NCBI GenBank assembly: GCA_963761035.1 | Contig: CAVXFH010000002.1 | Location: forward strand, 310,001-374,000 | Reading direction: 5' to 3' | DNA from: JARRQJ01 sp963761035 | GTDB taxonomy: Bacteria; Pseudomonadota; Gammaproteobacteria; DRLM01 | Length of the DNA: 64,000 bases | In this document: positions 52,772-61,724 of the stretch, piece after piece | How the letters are laid out: each line of letters starts with the position of its first letter | Position numbering within the stretch: position 1 is the first letter of the stretch | Translations under genes and position numbers: made by a program | Notes under the pieces: generated by a model | Database searches by the model: none | What the model was told of the DNA's origin: nothing | What the model saw: only the letters and a program-made list of their open reading frames with translations

Positions 52772-53803
52772 TCAAGAACCGCCACCAAAACGGCGACCAA
52801 AGCTAATCGCATAGGCTTGGGGACGAGCGTTCAGAATTGGGTCATCGGACGCATCGATGCCATCCGTAAGATTCAACGGGCTGTACATGAATGTCTTTTC
52901 CAGTTCCGCGCTATCCGGCACTATCCTGTCCAAGGTCAATGTCCCCAGTTTTACCTGCGGCCGGCTATCCGGCCAGACTACCGTATCATCGTTTATGGCA
53001 TCACCCTTTTCAGCTAATTGCACGGACAAAATAAACTTTATCTTTTGTTTCTTAAGATGTACCGGCAACTCGTCCATCAAATAATTGGGCGAGGCCTTGG
53101 CTGCCTGTTCCTTGGTGAGCGAGTGCTCTCCCGCCATGGGCATGATGCGGTAACGGCCATAACGGGTTTCACCCTTGGTATTAGTGAAACTGAATGCATT
53201 TACACCATAAAAGGCCAGCGTCGCAAAGCTTACCGGTGGTGGGTAGGGAGTGGTGGCGAATTTCAGCGCGGCCGGATGTGCACCAAAAAATTGTTCAATC
53301 GGCGTCGGCTTTGGAGCATCGGGACCGCTTGCTGCAATGGCGCTTAGAAAGCCTAGAAAATCCTCCGGCGTAGCAGCCGGAAAACCATTGGCCGAAATAC
53401 TGACAATATCTGTTTCGGAACCATCCGGGAGCGTAAAGCGAATGGCCATCCCATGCGGGCTGGCGTTCGGGTCCGCATCCGGAATATTCGGTGCGCCGGT
53501 AGTATCGGAGAAACGCACCAAGACCGGGGTGCTCGCCTTTTGCAGGTGAGCCGCCTTGCTCAATCCGGCGGCGCTGGCAGAGGGCGTAAATGTACCTCTG
53601 GCCATGATGCCCTTGGCATGGTTAGCGCGATAGCCTTTATAGGGGCCATGTGCCAGTAATGTCATGGTATCTACCAATTGTTCTGTTACTGGTTTGTCCG
53701 AGGATGGACTTGTGTCCGCGGCGTACGTTAAATCTACTGAACAAACAGAGAATGCGATGAGTAAACTTGGTATGGCGAATGCCTTGATTTTGTAATTCCG
53801 CAT
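52772..53803 (-). CDS. Catalase-family peroxidase (SrpA type)
   Basis: The 343-residue protein has a signal peptide (cleaved near TYA-ADT), so it acts in the periplasm. It shows the reduced catalase core of the SrpA family. The distal His is in GYRANHAKGIMARGTFTPS; then VLVRFSDTTGAPNIPDADPN, ASPHGMAIRFTLPDGSETDI and, near the end, RPQAYAISFGRR, where the Tyr could be the proximal heme ligand. Such proteins are usually organic-peroxide peroxidases rather than true catalases. GGAGGG precedes the ATG. It lies next to pirin and ABM genes. Confidence 0.92.
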   Translation of the reverse strand: MRNYKIKAFAIPSLLIAFSVCSVDLTYAADTSPSSDKPVTEQLVDTMTLLAHGPYKGYRANHAKGIMARGTFTPSASAAGLSKAAHLQKASTPVLVRFSDTTGAPNIPDADPNASPHGMAIRFTLPDGSETDIVSISANGFPAATPEDFLGFLSAIAASGPDAPKPTPIEQFFGAHPAALKFATTPYPPPVSFATLAFYGVNAFSFTNTKGETRYGRYRIMPMAGEHSLTKEQAAKASPNYLMDELPVHLKKQKIKFILSVQLAEKGDAINDDTVVWPDSRPQVKLGTLTLDRIVPDSAELEKTFMYSPLNLTDGIDASDDPILNARPQAYAISFGRRFGGGS

Positions 53804-54066
53804 TTAGTAACCCTCCGTGTTTATGAGAATGCCGGACTTGAGCGCTATTTATAGGACATATGTAGTCAAATATAAATCATATAAAAAGTATTAAAATCGC
53901 CTACCCAGAGATAACCAGCACTGAAAGCGACAGGAATATTCGTATTTGACATCCCTCTTGTGGCGGCGGATAGACTGAACAATGAGTCTTACTTATATTT
54001 ATCACTACTACACACTGTGAAACTAACATGCATAGAATATGCTATTCGGTTTACATTTTCTTGATG

Positions 54067-55020
54067 TCACACCTCACGCGGCACGCGCGGCCGTCCCATA
54101 GCGCACTCCAGGGATCCGCGGTCCCAATTCGCGGTTTCCGCCGCAACTGCGAAGGTACTTTCTAAAAAATCAAGCAAGGTGCGTTCTGGATTTACTGCGG
54201 TACGCACCGCATCATAGGGAAGCAAAAACTCACCGGCCTCTTTACTGAAGAAAGCCCCTTTTGGTTGAACTGCCCTTTCACTAAAGCCATCCGGGACCGG
54301 ATAGGCGTACGAATAATAGGCGGCGTAATCCACCACTCCACCGCCAGCCCAAAATCCGACGCTGCTTACCTCATGCGAGTACGCCTCGCGGGTAACGCTG
54401 TCTGGTAAATTTGGGATCCCTCCGGGATGTCGAGGAGCGGTTCGTCCCGAAAATCGAGTCACCGCAAGGTCAAGGCTGCCCCAAAAAAGATGCACAGGGC
54501 TGGATTTTCCCAGAAAGCCGGTACGGAACAGTTTGAATATATGATCGTTGATTTTAAGCACGCGCCAGAAGCGTTGCGCGTAAAGCGGATCGTAGGATTT
54601 ATGCACAACGTCCAGGGAAAATGGCGTCGCATCGATGAGCTCATTTGGCCGTCCGTGAATAGTCACGTTGATCTTTAGCGAAGACAGCGCATCGAATAAC
54701 GCGTCATAGAAGGCCGCAACACTTTGGGGTCGCAGTGGAATCTGCCGAGTCTCACCTCCATCGGTGCGAATCGTCAAAAAGTGTTCTATAAAATCAAAGT
54801 CTATTTCAAAGGCTCTTTGAAAATATGGAATCAATGACGTACTTAATCCTCTGGATGTTACATACAAAGTCGCATGCCAGGAGTGAATCATCCACGGCGT
54901 GAGAGCAAGTCGTATCTTTCCGACGATTTGGATCCACCGATGGAGCGTTACATACGTATCCCGCCATTGGCTGTACTGAAGATCAGGCCAGATTTCATCA
55001 ATGTTTTCAACATCGCTCAT
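54067..55020 (-). CDS. DUF5996 family protein
   Basis: The 317-residue soluble protein matches DUF5996: WPDLQYSQWRDTYVTLHRW at the start, PWMIHSWHATLYVTSRGLST, then VHLFWGSLDLAVTRFSGRTA, and SHEVSSVGFWAGGGVVDYAA followed by YYSYAYP. Conserved Trp and His residues suggest a ligand- or metal-binding pocket, but no function is known for the family. The start has no clear ribosome-binding site. It is single, between the catalase gene and mobile-element debris. Confidence 0.88.
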   Translation of the reverse strand: MSDVENIDEIWPDLQYSQWRDTYVTLHRWIQIVGKIRLALTPWMIHSWHATLYVTSRGLSTSLIPYFQRAFEIDFDFIEHFLTIRTDGGETRQIPLRPQSVAAFYDALFDALSSLKINVTIHGRPNELIDATPFSLDVVHKSYDPLYAQRFWRVLKINDHIFKLFRTGFLGKSSPVHLFWGSLDLAVTRFSGRTAPRHPGGIPNLPDSVTREAYSHEVSSVGFWAGGGVVDYAAYYSYAYPVPDGFSERAVQPKGAFFSKEAGEFLLPYDAVRTAVNPERTLLDFLESTFAVAAETANWDRGSLECAMGRPRVPREV

Positions 55021-55065
55021 AGCAAAAATGACATCTGATTGTTAAGGTTCACGCATGAACAGCCG

Positions 55066-55221
55066 TCATCTAACCATTGAATCGCCCTTAGTTTTCCAGA
55101 CGCTTCCGAGCCTCCTGAAATACTTCTTCTCATGCCCAACAGGCGAGAGCATGTCATTGTAGCCATGCTTGCGCATTCGATTATAGAACATCTCAATGTA
55201 ATTGAAGGTATCGTCTCCGGA
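55066..55221 (-). pseudogene. IS3-family transposase C-terminal fragment
   Basis: The frame reads SGDDTFNYIEMFYNRMRKHG, then YNDMLSPVGHEKKYF, then RRLGSVWKTKGD before the stop at 55066-55068. This is the end of an IS3-family OrfB (rve domain, motif YIE.FYNR.R.H). No upstream part or terminal repeats are visible, so it is an old remnant, not an active element. Confidence 0.85.
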
Positions 55222-55474
55222 CACCAACCCGCCGACCTGACTGCTTAAAATATGCTAAGACAAACCCAACTACCACTCGACTGGGCGGAACAAAGGCGTC
55301 TTTTGGGATTTCGGTTAGCCGGCTGTGTTGGACGCGTGCATCGCGCCCGGAGAGAAAATCCTTAACTCCGCTAAAAACTGGGCATGGCCAGATCTCTCCG
55401 CCCAACTCGTCCGGAGGAGCCCGCCAACCGCGCGGGTTGAGGGCCTATTACTTAAATTCTATATATCAATATAT

Positions 55475-55520
55475 TGGTGGGCCGTGCAGGATTCGAACCT
55501 GCGACCAACTGGTTAAAAGT
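55475..55520 (-). other. 3' fragment of tRNA-Lys (attachment-site-like remnant)
   Basis: Read on the minus strand, the 46 bases carry the anticodon-loop CTTTTAA, the variable loop, the T-arm GGTTCGAATCC in a perfect stem, and the acceptor 3' end finishing in CCA. They match the 3' half of tRNA-Lys(UUU). No 5' half precedes them, so it is not a tRNA gene. Such fragments are left when an element integrates at a tRNA and rebuilds the intact gene at its other end. No integrase is in the window. Confidence 0.85.
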
Positions 55521-55810
55521 TACCATGACGGTGTGTAACAATTTGTTTTTATTCATATCCTGGCGTAGGCGCCCGTTGCAAAATGCAGGACTACGCATCA
55601 CTGCTCACGACTGACTCCGGCAAAAGTCCGGCAAAGACATTTATGTAGTAATAGTAAATTTATCTGACAACGAGTGTCCAGTTTTGTCGTACGCGATCGG
55701 TTGCTTAATGGTGTCACGATCTTTCGCAGTCGACCCACAGCTGCTTCATATTATTGGTATACTTTATTTGAGAAGATCAAAACTAACGTAAACGATTGAT
55801 GAACCCCCGT

Positions 55811-56053
55811 TTAGGCTGCGAGTAGTTCTTTACATATTTCAGGTTGGCGACATACATGTTCATATGACATATCATACAAATGTCGCATTCCACGCCGAGT
55901 GCATTCGGCATATAGCAAATCTAATGCCTCGTTATAACTCAATACAGGCTTGCTAGTATTCACAAGGGATAAACAGATATATTTATGAATATATCTGATT
56001 AGTGCTCTGGGACTTATCGACTCGAGAGTTTCATTGAATTCTTCTACATACAT
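55811..56053 (-). CDS. Hypothetical protein (80 aa)
   Basis: Not recognised. The ATG at 56053 has AAGGATGG upstream at a good distance; an in-frame TTG at 56092 and an ATG at 56077 are weaker. The sequence is helical (NEALDLLYAECTRRGMRHLY), soluble, and has two Cys. It lies in the AT-rich stretch to the right of the tRNA fragment and is probably accessory. Confidence 0.5.
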   Translation of the reverse strand: MYVEEFNETLESISPRALIRYIHKYICLSLVNTSKPVLSYNEALDLLYAECTRRGMRHLYDMSYEHVCRQPEICKELLAA

Positions 56054-56203
56054 AATAGAACCATCCTTAGTATTCATTAATTCAATCGTCAAGAGATTCG
56101 ATCGCTTCCAGGACCATAAGTTTCAATTCAATTAATATATTGTGCTGACCCTCGTGACAGCTCACGGCTATTTCTTGCCAATATCTTGGCCCTTCTAAAC
56201 CAC

Positions 56204-56536
56204 CTATTGAAAGAGTCGGTTTGTCAGCCAATCATATTCGTAATCATCCCACAGTTCGGAGACCATCAACACGCTCGAGAGTAGCATCCATCCTGCCCGT
56301 CCATGATGAGCGCGAGTTATAAATGCCTTCGGTAGCCCGATTTTACTTTCTAAATTACACGATCCCGTGCCAGCTAAATCTACGACGTCGCCCTTGGTCA
56401 AAGTAAATTGACCCGTTTCCACAAGCAATCCGTCCGCGCTGACATTCCTAACATATGATTCTATAAATCCGATCGGAGCGTAATAAATCATAATGGGATA
56501 TTTAATTACTTTTCGTGTCGTCCAGCGATGCTCCAT
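56204..56536 (-). CDS. PilZ-domain-like protein
   Basis: The 111-residue protein is a small PilZ-like domain. It shows an N-terminal basic WTTRKVIKYPIMIYY, the motif region RNVSADGLLVETGQFTLTKG (N-V-S-A-D-G corresponds to [D/N]xSxxG), and the closing strand AHHGRAGWMLLS. The second motif is better than in the 16845-17138 protein, but the RxxxR element is only TTRKV. GTGGAAG precedes ATG 56536. The 300 bases to the right hold no gene. Confidence 0.72.
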   Translation of the reverse strand: MEHRWTTRKVIKYPIMIYYAPIGFIESYVRNVSADGLLVETGQFTLTKGDVVDLAGTGSCNLESKIGLPKAFITRAHHGRAGWMLLSSVLMVSELWDDYEYDWLTNRLFQ

Positions 56537-56879
56537 GGCTTCCACTTTTCTAATATTTTAGAAAATAGTAAAGCGCAAAATAGATGCTACTCTGATCGGA
56601 ATCTGTGCGATAACGCGCATAAGACGACTAGCGTCACGGCTGGCTGCGGATCCAATGTGACATTTTTTTATGAACTTGTGAACGGACATTAAATCTTCGT
56701 GGAGGGAGGGTCAGGGATTGGCCGACATTTGCCTGATACCGACGAGCATTCTTCGATTGATGCCGTGTGAAAGCATCAATTGACTAGCTGGCTAAATAGT
56801 TGCCAGCGAAGTACGGTTCGTCAGATTTTTGAGTGATGCAAAAGAAGCATGCTAAACGGCAGCAATGAGCGATCCTGGA

Positions 56880-57308
56880 TCAGGCCCGGATCGCATCCAT
56901 GATGCGGTCCGGTTTCCAAGATCTTTAGCATTCAATTGAATTGTAGCCAAGCACATGAATACTCGTCTCCATTCGAAATCAAGGGAGCGATTTTTTCAGG
57001 AAGTGTATCGATCCCATCAAAGCCTTGAGTGTCGTGAAGAGATGTTCTACAGTCTGCCGACGTAACCGGGTTGCCTGCTGTGCGTGGCCGAGGCGCCCCT
57101 GCATCCGATCGAGGACCGCCTCGCATAACCAGCAGCTGGTCCGGCGGTTAGAAGCAAGGGTACATTGCGCCTTGACACATCAGCGCGGGCAGCTTTATGA
57201 CTAATATCGATGTAGAACGATGCCGTTTTCAACACAAGTAAAGCGCTAGATAACCCGCTCGCCTGCCGGGCAGCGAAACTCATCACGGCAGTAATAGGCC
57301 GAAAAATA
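56880..57308 (-). pseudogene. IS1182-family transposase remnant with in-frame stops
   Basis: Reading minus in the frame ending at 56880-56882 gives a continuous homologue of the IS1182 C-terminal half, with several stops. It reads FSAYYCRDEFRCPAGE, stop, RFTCVENGIVLHRY, two stops, SCPR, stop, CVKAQCTLASNRRTSC, WLCEAVLDRMQGRLGHAQQA, TRLRRQTVEHLFTTLKALMG, SIHFLKKSLP, stop, FRMETSIHVLGYN. The Cys pattern CPAG...CVKAQC and the EHLFTTLK block with YN at the end are family hallmarks. It is non-functional. The rest of 56537-57373 holds no gene. Confidence 0.85.
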
Positions 57309-57373
57309 ACTCCAATATAACCACGGCTCCCTGTACTTCGTCACTTGGTCGATAATGTCCGAAGCTCACTTTG

Positions 57374-57745
57374 TTAAATAGCGAGCAGCTCCGAAGCGGT
57401 GAACTCAGATTGATTATTAGGCGAGTTGTGCGAAACTGGATCGTTACTGACGTTGCGTGTCGCTTGGCGTCGATGGTGTCGCATAAGCATTGTAGTGGTT
57501 GTCATCTTCAATAAATGCATTAAGGAATCGAATCGCGTATCTCCATAGTGAGCGATCAGTTCATCCCATGGTGATTCATATTCGATCGCATTCGACCACG
57601 TACTTGTAATCGACACTACTGTATTATTTGTGGCAACAGGCTTGTTGGAAACGGCGATATATCTGTTTAGGCGTACGATCGATTCACTCTTACCCCTCGT
57701 TAATGGTGAATCGCTCGTTTGATTAGTACTTGATCGATAATTCAT
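57374..57745 (-). CDS. Hypothetical Ser/Thr/Asn-rich protein
   Basis: A 123-residue frame from ATG 57745 with AGGT seven bases upstream. It opens MNYRSSTNQTSDSPLTRGKS, has a middle part with FDSLMHLLKM, is rich in Ser, Thr and Asn, and has no known motif or signal peptide. It lies between debris and a possible small RNA. Composition and context make it an accessory or doubtful gene. Confidence 0.35.
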   Translation of the reverse strand: MNYRSSTNQTSDSPLTRGKSESIVRLNRYIAVSNKPVATNNTVVSITSTWSNAIEYESPWDELIAHYGDTRFDSLMHLLKMTTTTMLMRHHRRQATRNVSNDPVSHNSPNNQSEFTASELLAI

Positions 57746-57859
57746 GTCAATACCTGTGATGCTGAAGAGGAAATAAGTTGCTTCGCAGTATGCTGACGCA
57801 AAGGAATAACAGGCATAACTTATACCCAACTTACAAAGCCGACTGGCAAAACTCAGACA

Positions 57860-57943
57860 TTCACGCTAGCCGTATCATGGTCGCTGGCCAGTCATACAAT
57901 TTTGCACTGGCAATTACCGTGCTCATGCACGTGCCTTTTTTTT
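57860..57943 (+). ncRNA. Candidate small RNA ending in a terminator
   Basis: In the 580-base gap 57746-58328 no gene is seen. GCCAGT (57887-57892) pairs with ACTGGC (57906-57911) in a clear hairpin. Just after it GTGC/GCAC (57919-57930), extended by GGCA/TGCC, is followed by eight T (57936-57943), a terminator. The two hairpins share bases GGC at 57909-57911, so they may be alternative. The 5' end is unknown. Confidence 0.4.
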
Positions 57944-58328
57944 ACTAAGTTAAAACTGACCACCTGTGCCGATTGAAACTTGACCAAACGATTTGTGGCA
58001 GAATGTACTATGCTGCTCTGATGCTGCGACGACTCTGTGGTGTAGCGTACAGACGCAATTTACCCATCAGCCTACTCTGAAATTCCGGTGTGTCGATGTC
58101 CTGTTGACTGTTTCCCCTGCTGAAGAGGTCCGACATATTAAGGACCACAATAGGACCGGCCACATTCTCTAGGTACATGGAACAACCGATAGGTTTTTTC
58201 CAAGAATGATCTTACCTTACGGAAACCCGGCCGCCGTTAGGTCTATGCGGACCAAACATAGCTTTCACCCTTATTGCGGGTCTTATCCAATGGCGGAATT
58301 CTTATCCTAATTATAATAGGAGATTTAC

Positions 58329-58802
58329 ATGCAAACTGTCGTAAAGAAATTACGCACGATTCAAAATATTGGGTTTGTTGATCGCATCATACGCGGCGTG
58401 ATCGCCGTACTCGTGATAGGTCTGCCGCCTCTTGCTCTGGTATTCGGCGGTTCGGTTAGCTGGCACGGATACGTGATCCTTCTCGGCATTTATCCCGCAC
58501 TTACAGCTATATTGGGCTGGGATCCATTTTACGTTCTATTCAATGTTCGCAGCTGTGGAAGTTCACGGCGCAATCGGTGCGGAACGTTTCCCTTTGAGGT
58601 GAATGCCGCATTGGGGCGCAACACCAGCGTTGATAAGGACCATAATTTTGATCACAGCATGTCCGCCGTGCATCTGCATGATCCTGCATGGAAGGATGGC
58701 ACCCTGAGCGCCAAGAATCGCAACCGGGCATTGGCCATCTCCACGGGAATTTTAGCCTTAGCGGTCATCGCCTACCTGACTATGCAAATGGGCATTCTTT
58801 AG
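58329..58802 (+). CDS. DUF2892 (YgaP-like) inner-membrane protein
   Basis: The 157-residue protein starts with the DUF2892 pattern IQNIGFVDRIIRGVIAVLV, has two helices, and reaches ILGWDPFYVLFNVRSCGSSR (family: GWCPLYxLLGxxTC). A polar loop and a third helix (ISTGILALAVIAYLTMQMG) follow. The DUF2892 Cys motif is changed to WDP. The family is associated with rhodanese/stress functions, but no such gene adjoins. AGGAG is present before the ATG. Confidence 0.85.
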   Translation: MQTVVKKLRTIQNIGFVDRIIRGVIAVLVIGLPPLALVFGGSVSWHGYVILLGIYPALTAILGWDPFYVLFNVRSCGSSRRNRCGTFPFEVNAALGRNTSVDKDHNFDHSMSAVHLHDPAWKDGTLSAKNRNRALAISTGILALAVIAYLTMQMGIL

Positions 58803-58830
58803 TGATAGACTTGGGATCGAGGTGACTAAA

Positions 58831-59031
58831 ATGGCATTGTATTTTGAAGTAGACGGAATCCCGGTTTCGGTGAGTGATCCCAAGGGGACATTCAATTGTG
58901 CGGCTTGGGATACAGATCCACCGCGCAAGTTTGACCATTCATCGGCTTTTCGCACCGGTGTTCCGGTTTCGGAAGATATGTTCCTGTCGTTGGTCAAAGC
59001 GGTTCGCGAATCCGCCAAACCTTCTTTATAA
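58831..59031 (+). CDS. Small hypothetical protein (66 aa)
   Basis: Not recognised. Begins MALYFEVDGIPVSVSDPKGT and has CAAWDTDPPRKFDHSSAF, with a compact acidic and aromatic composition. GAGGTGA precedes ATG 58831. It follows the DUF2892 gene by 28 bases and may be co-transcribed. Confidence 0.6.
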   Translation: MALYFEVDGIPVSVSDPKGTFNCAAWDTDPPRKFDHSSAFRTGVPVSEDMFLSLVKAVRESAKPSL

Positions 59032-59252
59032 ACTCTCTTCGTTTTACCACTGAAGGCGGGAATACGAGATCCGGGCAAATCAGACAAATTAAAACTTGAC
59101 CTGATAGAGATCATTAGCTGTTTAATTTTCTGGATCTAACCGGTCCCATGGATTGCTTAGGCGGTAAGCGTACACGTATCCCAACAAATACCCGTATTGT
59201 GAATGCGCTTTGTCTCCGTTGTATCAAAATTGAATTAGCAGGAGTGTAAGTC

Positions 59253-59540
59253 GTGTGGAATCGTGGCCGTCCATCAAAGGAAGTTGTGACCAATATTGCA
59301 ACCAAAATAGCTGCGACCATGATGGAAGAGTATTCGCAACGCAGATTCGCAAATAGTGCTTTCTATCATCCTCTATTTCCAGAGATTGCTGAAGCAGTGA
59401 GAAACATAAAACTTGGTTATTGGTTAAAGCGGAAGCTTTTAGCAACTATACGCACAAATTTAATTGTGCTTGGCATGCCGCAGAATGATGCTGATTACAT
59501 GCTAGGATTCATCGAGATTGAGCTGGTATCTAAGATATAA
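59253..59540 (+). CDS. Hypothetical protein (95 aa)
   Basis: Not recognised. The start is GTG at 59253 with AGGAG nine bases upstream. The sequence is basic and helical: MWNRGRPSKEVVTNIATKIA, then RRFANSAFYHPLFPEIAEAV and LATIRTNLIVLGMPQNDADY. It has no membrane helix. The first residues look DNA-binding-like but no known motif is present. Confidence 0.5.
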   Translation: MWNRGRPSKEVVTNIATKIAATMMEEYSQRRFANSAFYHPLFPEIAEAVRNIKLGYWLKRKLLATIRTNLIVLGMPQNDADYMLGFIEIELVSKI

Positions 59541-59736
59541 ATATTACGGTTTGATACGCAATTTATCGAACTGGTGTTAATGGTTGTTGATTCAGATTCC
59601 CTAATTATTTCTTGACCTACCCAACACTTACGGATCCGAGTACCTATCAGTAAATTTATCTACACGGAATGCGGATTCCAGGCTCGCTGGGCAATGGCCG
59701 GCTAATAGCCAACACTAGCCTGTGACATAGAATCTC

Positions 59737-60939
59737 CTATTCTCCGAGCAATTCCGACACGGGTTTCAGCCGCGCCATATGCTTTGACACAACTTTGACG
59801 ATGACGATTATAGGCATACTGAGCAACATGCCCCAGACGCCCCATAGCCACGACCAAAACAGTAGCGAAATAAACACGGCTGCTGTATTTATCTTGGCGA
59901 TTCTCCCGGTCATCCAGGTGGTGATAAAGGTGCCGACAAGCGTGGCGATCACCAGCGATGCGCCCGAGACCAAGAACCCCATGAATAATGAATCAAACTG
60001 CATGAAAGCCGCCATACCGGTCGCCGCTGCTGTAATGCCCGGACCGAAGTAAGGGATGACATGCAGCAAACCTGCAGCCACGGCCCACGCACCGGCATTT
60101 TCCAGACCGATCCAGTGAAATGCCAGCCAGGCGAGTAACGCAACTAGCACATTGGTCAGCAACAGCATTAACATGTAAAGCTGAATGGAACGATTGATAT
60201 CATTGAGGATGTGCACGGTGATCTTCCGTCGCGAGAGTGACGGACCTGTAAGTCGTACCAGTTTACGCTTGAAGGTGTCTGCTGCCAGCAACAGAAAGAA
60301 TACCAGGAATATCACCATGGCTGCCTGGCCAATGAACCCCATAACTCCCTTGGACCCCGCCCAAAAGAAATTGCCAAGCTTGAAAGCCGGCGCATCCACA
60401 ACCACATGCGTTGCACCTTTTTCAGCGCTCAATGGTAAATCAGCCGCAGGACTGGTGGCTTTTTCCATATCGCTCGCTGCGGATTGAATTTTCTGCATAT
60501 TGCCGTTATGACCATCCAGCTGGCTGGCCAGCCCAGTGGATACTTTTCCCATCGCTTCGGGCAAGTGGGTAAATATCGTCTGCATCTGCCCGCGCAACGA
60601 GTAAGTCCCGAGTACCAGTGCGCACACCACCGTCACCATCACAATACTGGCTCCGAGCACGCGCGGAATTCTAATCCTTTCAAGCCACACCACTAAGGGA
60701 TTCAGCGTGTAGGCAAAAACAACTCCTAGCAACAGGGAAATCACAAGACCCTGCGCCCATTCCAATATGAACCCTACAGCGGCAGCGGCCAGGATATTTA
60801 GCGCAAAACCCCCCGCCGCTGCTGGCGCAATGGTGTTCGTGTGGACAGCGTCTAACGTGGTCGTACCGCCAACGACTGCTGATTCTCCTTCAGAATTTTT
60901 TGCGTTATCCTGTGGACTGGGACGCATGGCGGTTGACAT
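59737..60939 (-). CDS. AI-2E transporter family membrane protein
   Basis: The 400-residue protein matches the AI-2E/PerM family (PF01594). It has an N-terminal GFILEWAQGLVISLLLGVVF, a polar region (residues 110-190) and the C-terminal helices with LLLTNVLVALLAWLAFHWIG, LENAGAWAVAAGLLHVIPYF and GPGITAAATGMAAFMQF. The family's actual cargo is debated; some members are ion or solute exporters. It is monocistronic on the minus strand within a cluster of small envelope proteins. Confidence 0.9.
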   Translation of the reverse strand: MSTAMRPSPQDNAKNSEGESAVVGGTTTLDAVHTNTIAPAAAGGFALNILAAAAVGFILEWAQGLVISLLLGVVFAYTLNPLVVWLERIRIPRVLGASIVMVTVVCALVLGTYSLRGQMQTIFTHLPEAMGKVSTGLASQLDGHNGNMQKIQSAASDMEKATSPAADLPLSAEKGATHVVVDAPAFKLGNFFWAGSKGVMGFIGQAAMVIFLVFFLLLAADTFKRKLVRLTGPSLSRRKITVHILNDINRSIQLYMLMLLLTNVLVALLAWLAFHWIGLENAGAWAVAAGLLHVIPYFGPGITAAATGMAAFMQFDSLFMGFLVSGASLVIATLVGTFITTWMTGRIAKINTAAVFISLLFWSWLWGVWGMLLSMPIIVIVKVVSKHMARLKPVSELLGE

Positions 60940-61083
60940 AGTATTCCGTGGTTAGCCTACACAATTCAATCAATTCACTCTCTCCCTATCCACCCGCTAT
61001 GATTACCAATAAGATATATGGCCCCGCAGAGATAAATTAAATCAACGAAGATATGCACACCTGAAGAAGTTCGCATTTAGACG

Positions 61084-61215
61084 CTACATCTTTTTTTGGA
61101 CTTCTTTGGCCGTGTCATGAATCACTTTGCCGCCATTTTCGATGTCTTTACCTGCCCCCGCCATAGTATTGCACGCAGTAATGGTCGCCATTATTCCCAC
61201 CATCAATATTGCCAT
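61084..61215 (-). CDS. Entericidin-family lipoprotein
   Basis: The C-terminal part reads TACNTMAGAGKDIENGGK, then VIHDTAKEVQKKM, matching entericidin A/B (lipobox TAC, then N-T-x-x-G-x-G-x-D-I-x-x-G-G). It is an outer-membrane-anchored small toxin-like or stress lipoprotein. The only ATG starts are internal to the signal region (61215, 61203). A more family-like leader would begin at an ATT at 61236 with AGGAAG upstream. The 43-residue form from 61215 is given, but the true start is unsettled. Confidence 0.78.
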   Translation of the reverse strand: MAILMVGIMATITACNTMAGAGKDIENGGKVIHDTAKEVQKKM

Positions 61216-61370
61216 CAGTATTTTCTTCGCTATAATTTTCTTCCTGATGCAGTTAATCTAAGGAAGCGAACTGTACCTCACTTTCCACTGCCGCTCTCAA
61301 AGCATGTTGCGCGACTGATAATTGACAATCAATTACATTATGTCCACGGTTCATTCAGCTGGAGTAGGCG

Positions 61371-61592
61371 CTAGCTCCTCTTGCCCTGGATAAACAGCAG
61401 CACACCACCGATCACAATCGCGCCGACGCCAGCCCAAACTGGTATATTGATCGTTCTCTGGTCTTTTACAGACAACTCAAGCGAACCAATTTCGGCCTTA
61501 TGAGTATCCTTGGTGTAGCTGAAACCGCCATACATCAACCCGAGCACACCGCCCACAATCAGCACGATCGCCAATATCTTAACTTCACCCAT
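61371..61592 (-). CDS. Small two-helix membrane protein (DUF3185-like)
   Basis: The 73-residue protein has helices at 5-22 (ILAIVLIVGGVLGLMYGG) and 51-67 (VWAGVGAIVIGGVLLFI) separated by a polar loop containing SVKDQRTINIP. It resembles the small DUF3185-type proteins of gammaproteobacteria, but this is by eye. AAGGAGG sits just before the ATG, which makes it a sound gene. Confidence 0.75.
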   Translation of the reverse strand: MGEVKILAIVLIVGGVLGLMYGGFSYTKDTHKAEIGSLELSVKDQRTINIPVWAGVGAIVIGGVLLFIQGKRS

Positions 61593-61724
61593 CTCGTATC
61601 CTCCTTTTGAAGGCGTCTATATCCATTCTGCTCGACAAACTCACCGCAACGAAATTCCCGCAATCAGGTCTGTTGGCAAAAGGAAATCGCACACATCCAG
61701 ACTATGTAGGTCCATCGATGGCCG

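Noticed and set aside
55325..55516. Plus-strand ORF ending in a QDSNLRPTG-like sequence
   Set aside because: This ending is the well-known artefact of translating the reverse strand of a tRNA 3' end; it overlaps the tRNA-Lys fragment.
57047..57286. Minus-strand 79-codon ORF
   Set aside because: Out-of-frame reading of the IS1182 transposase remnant; the homologous frame is the neighbouring one.
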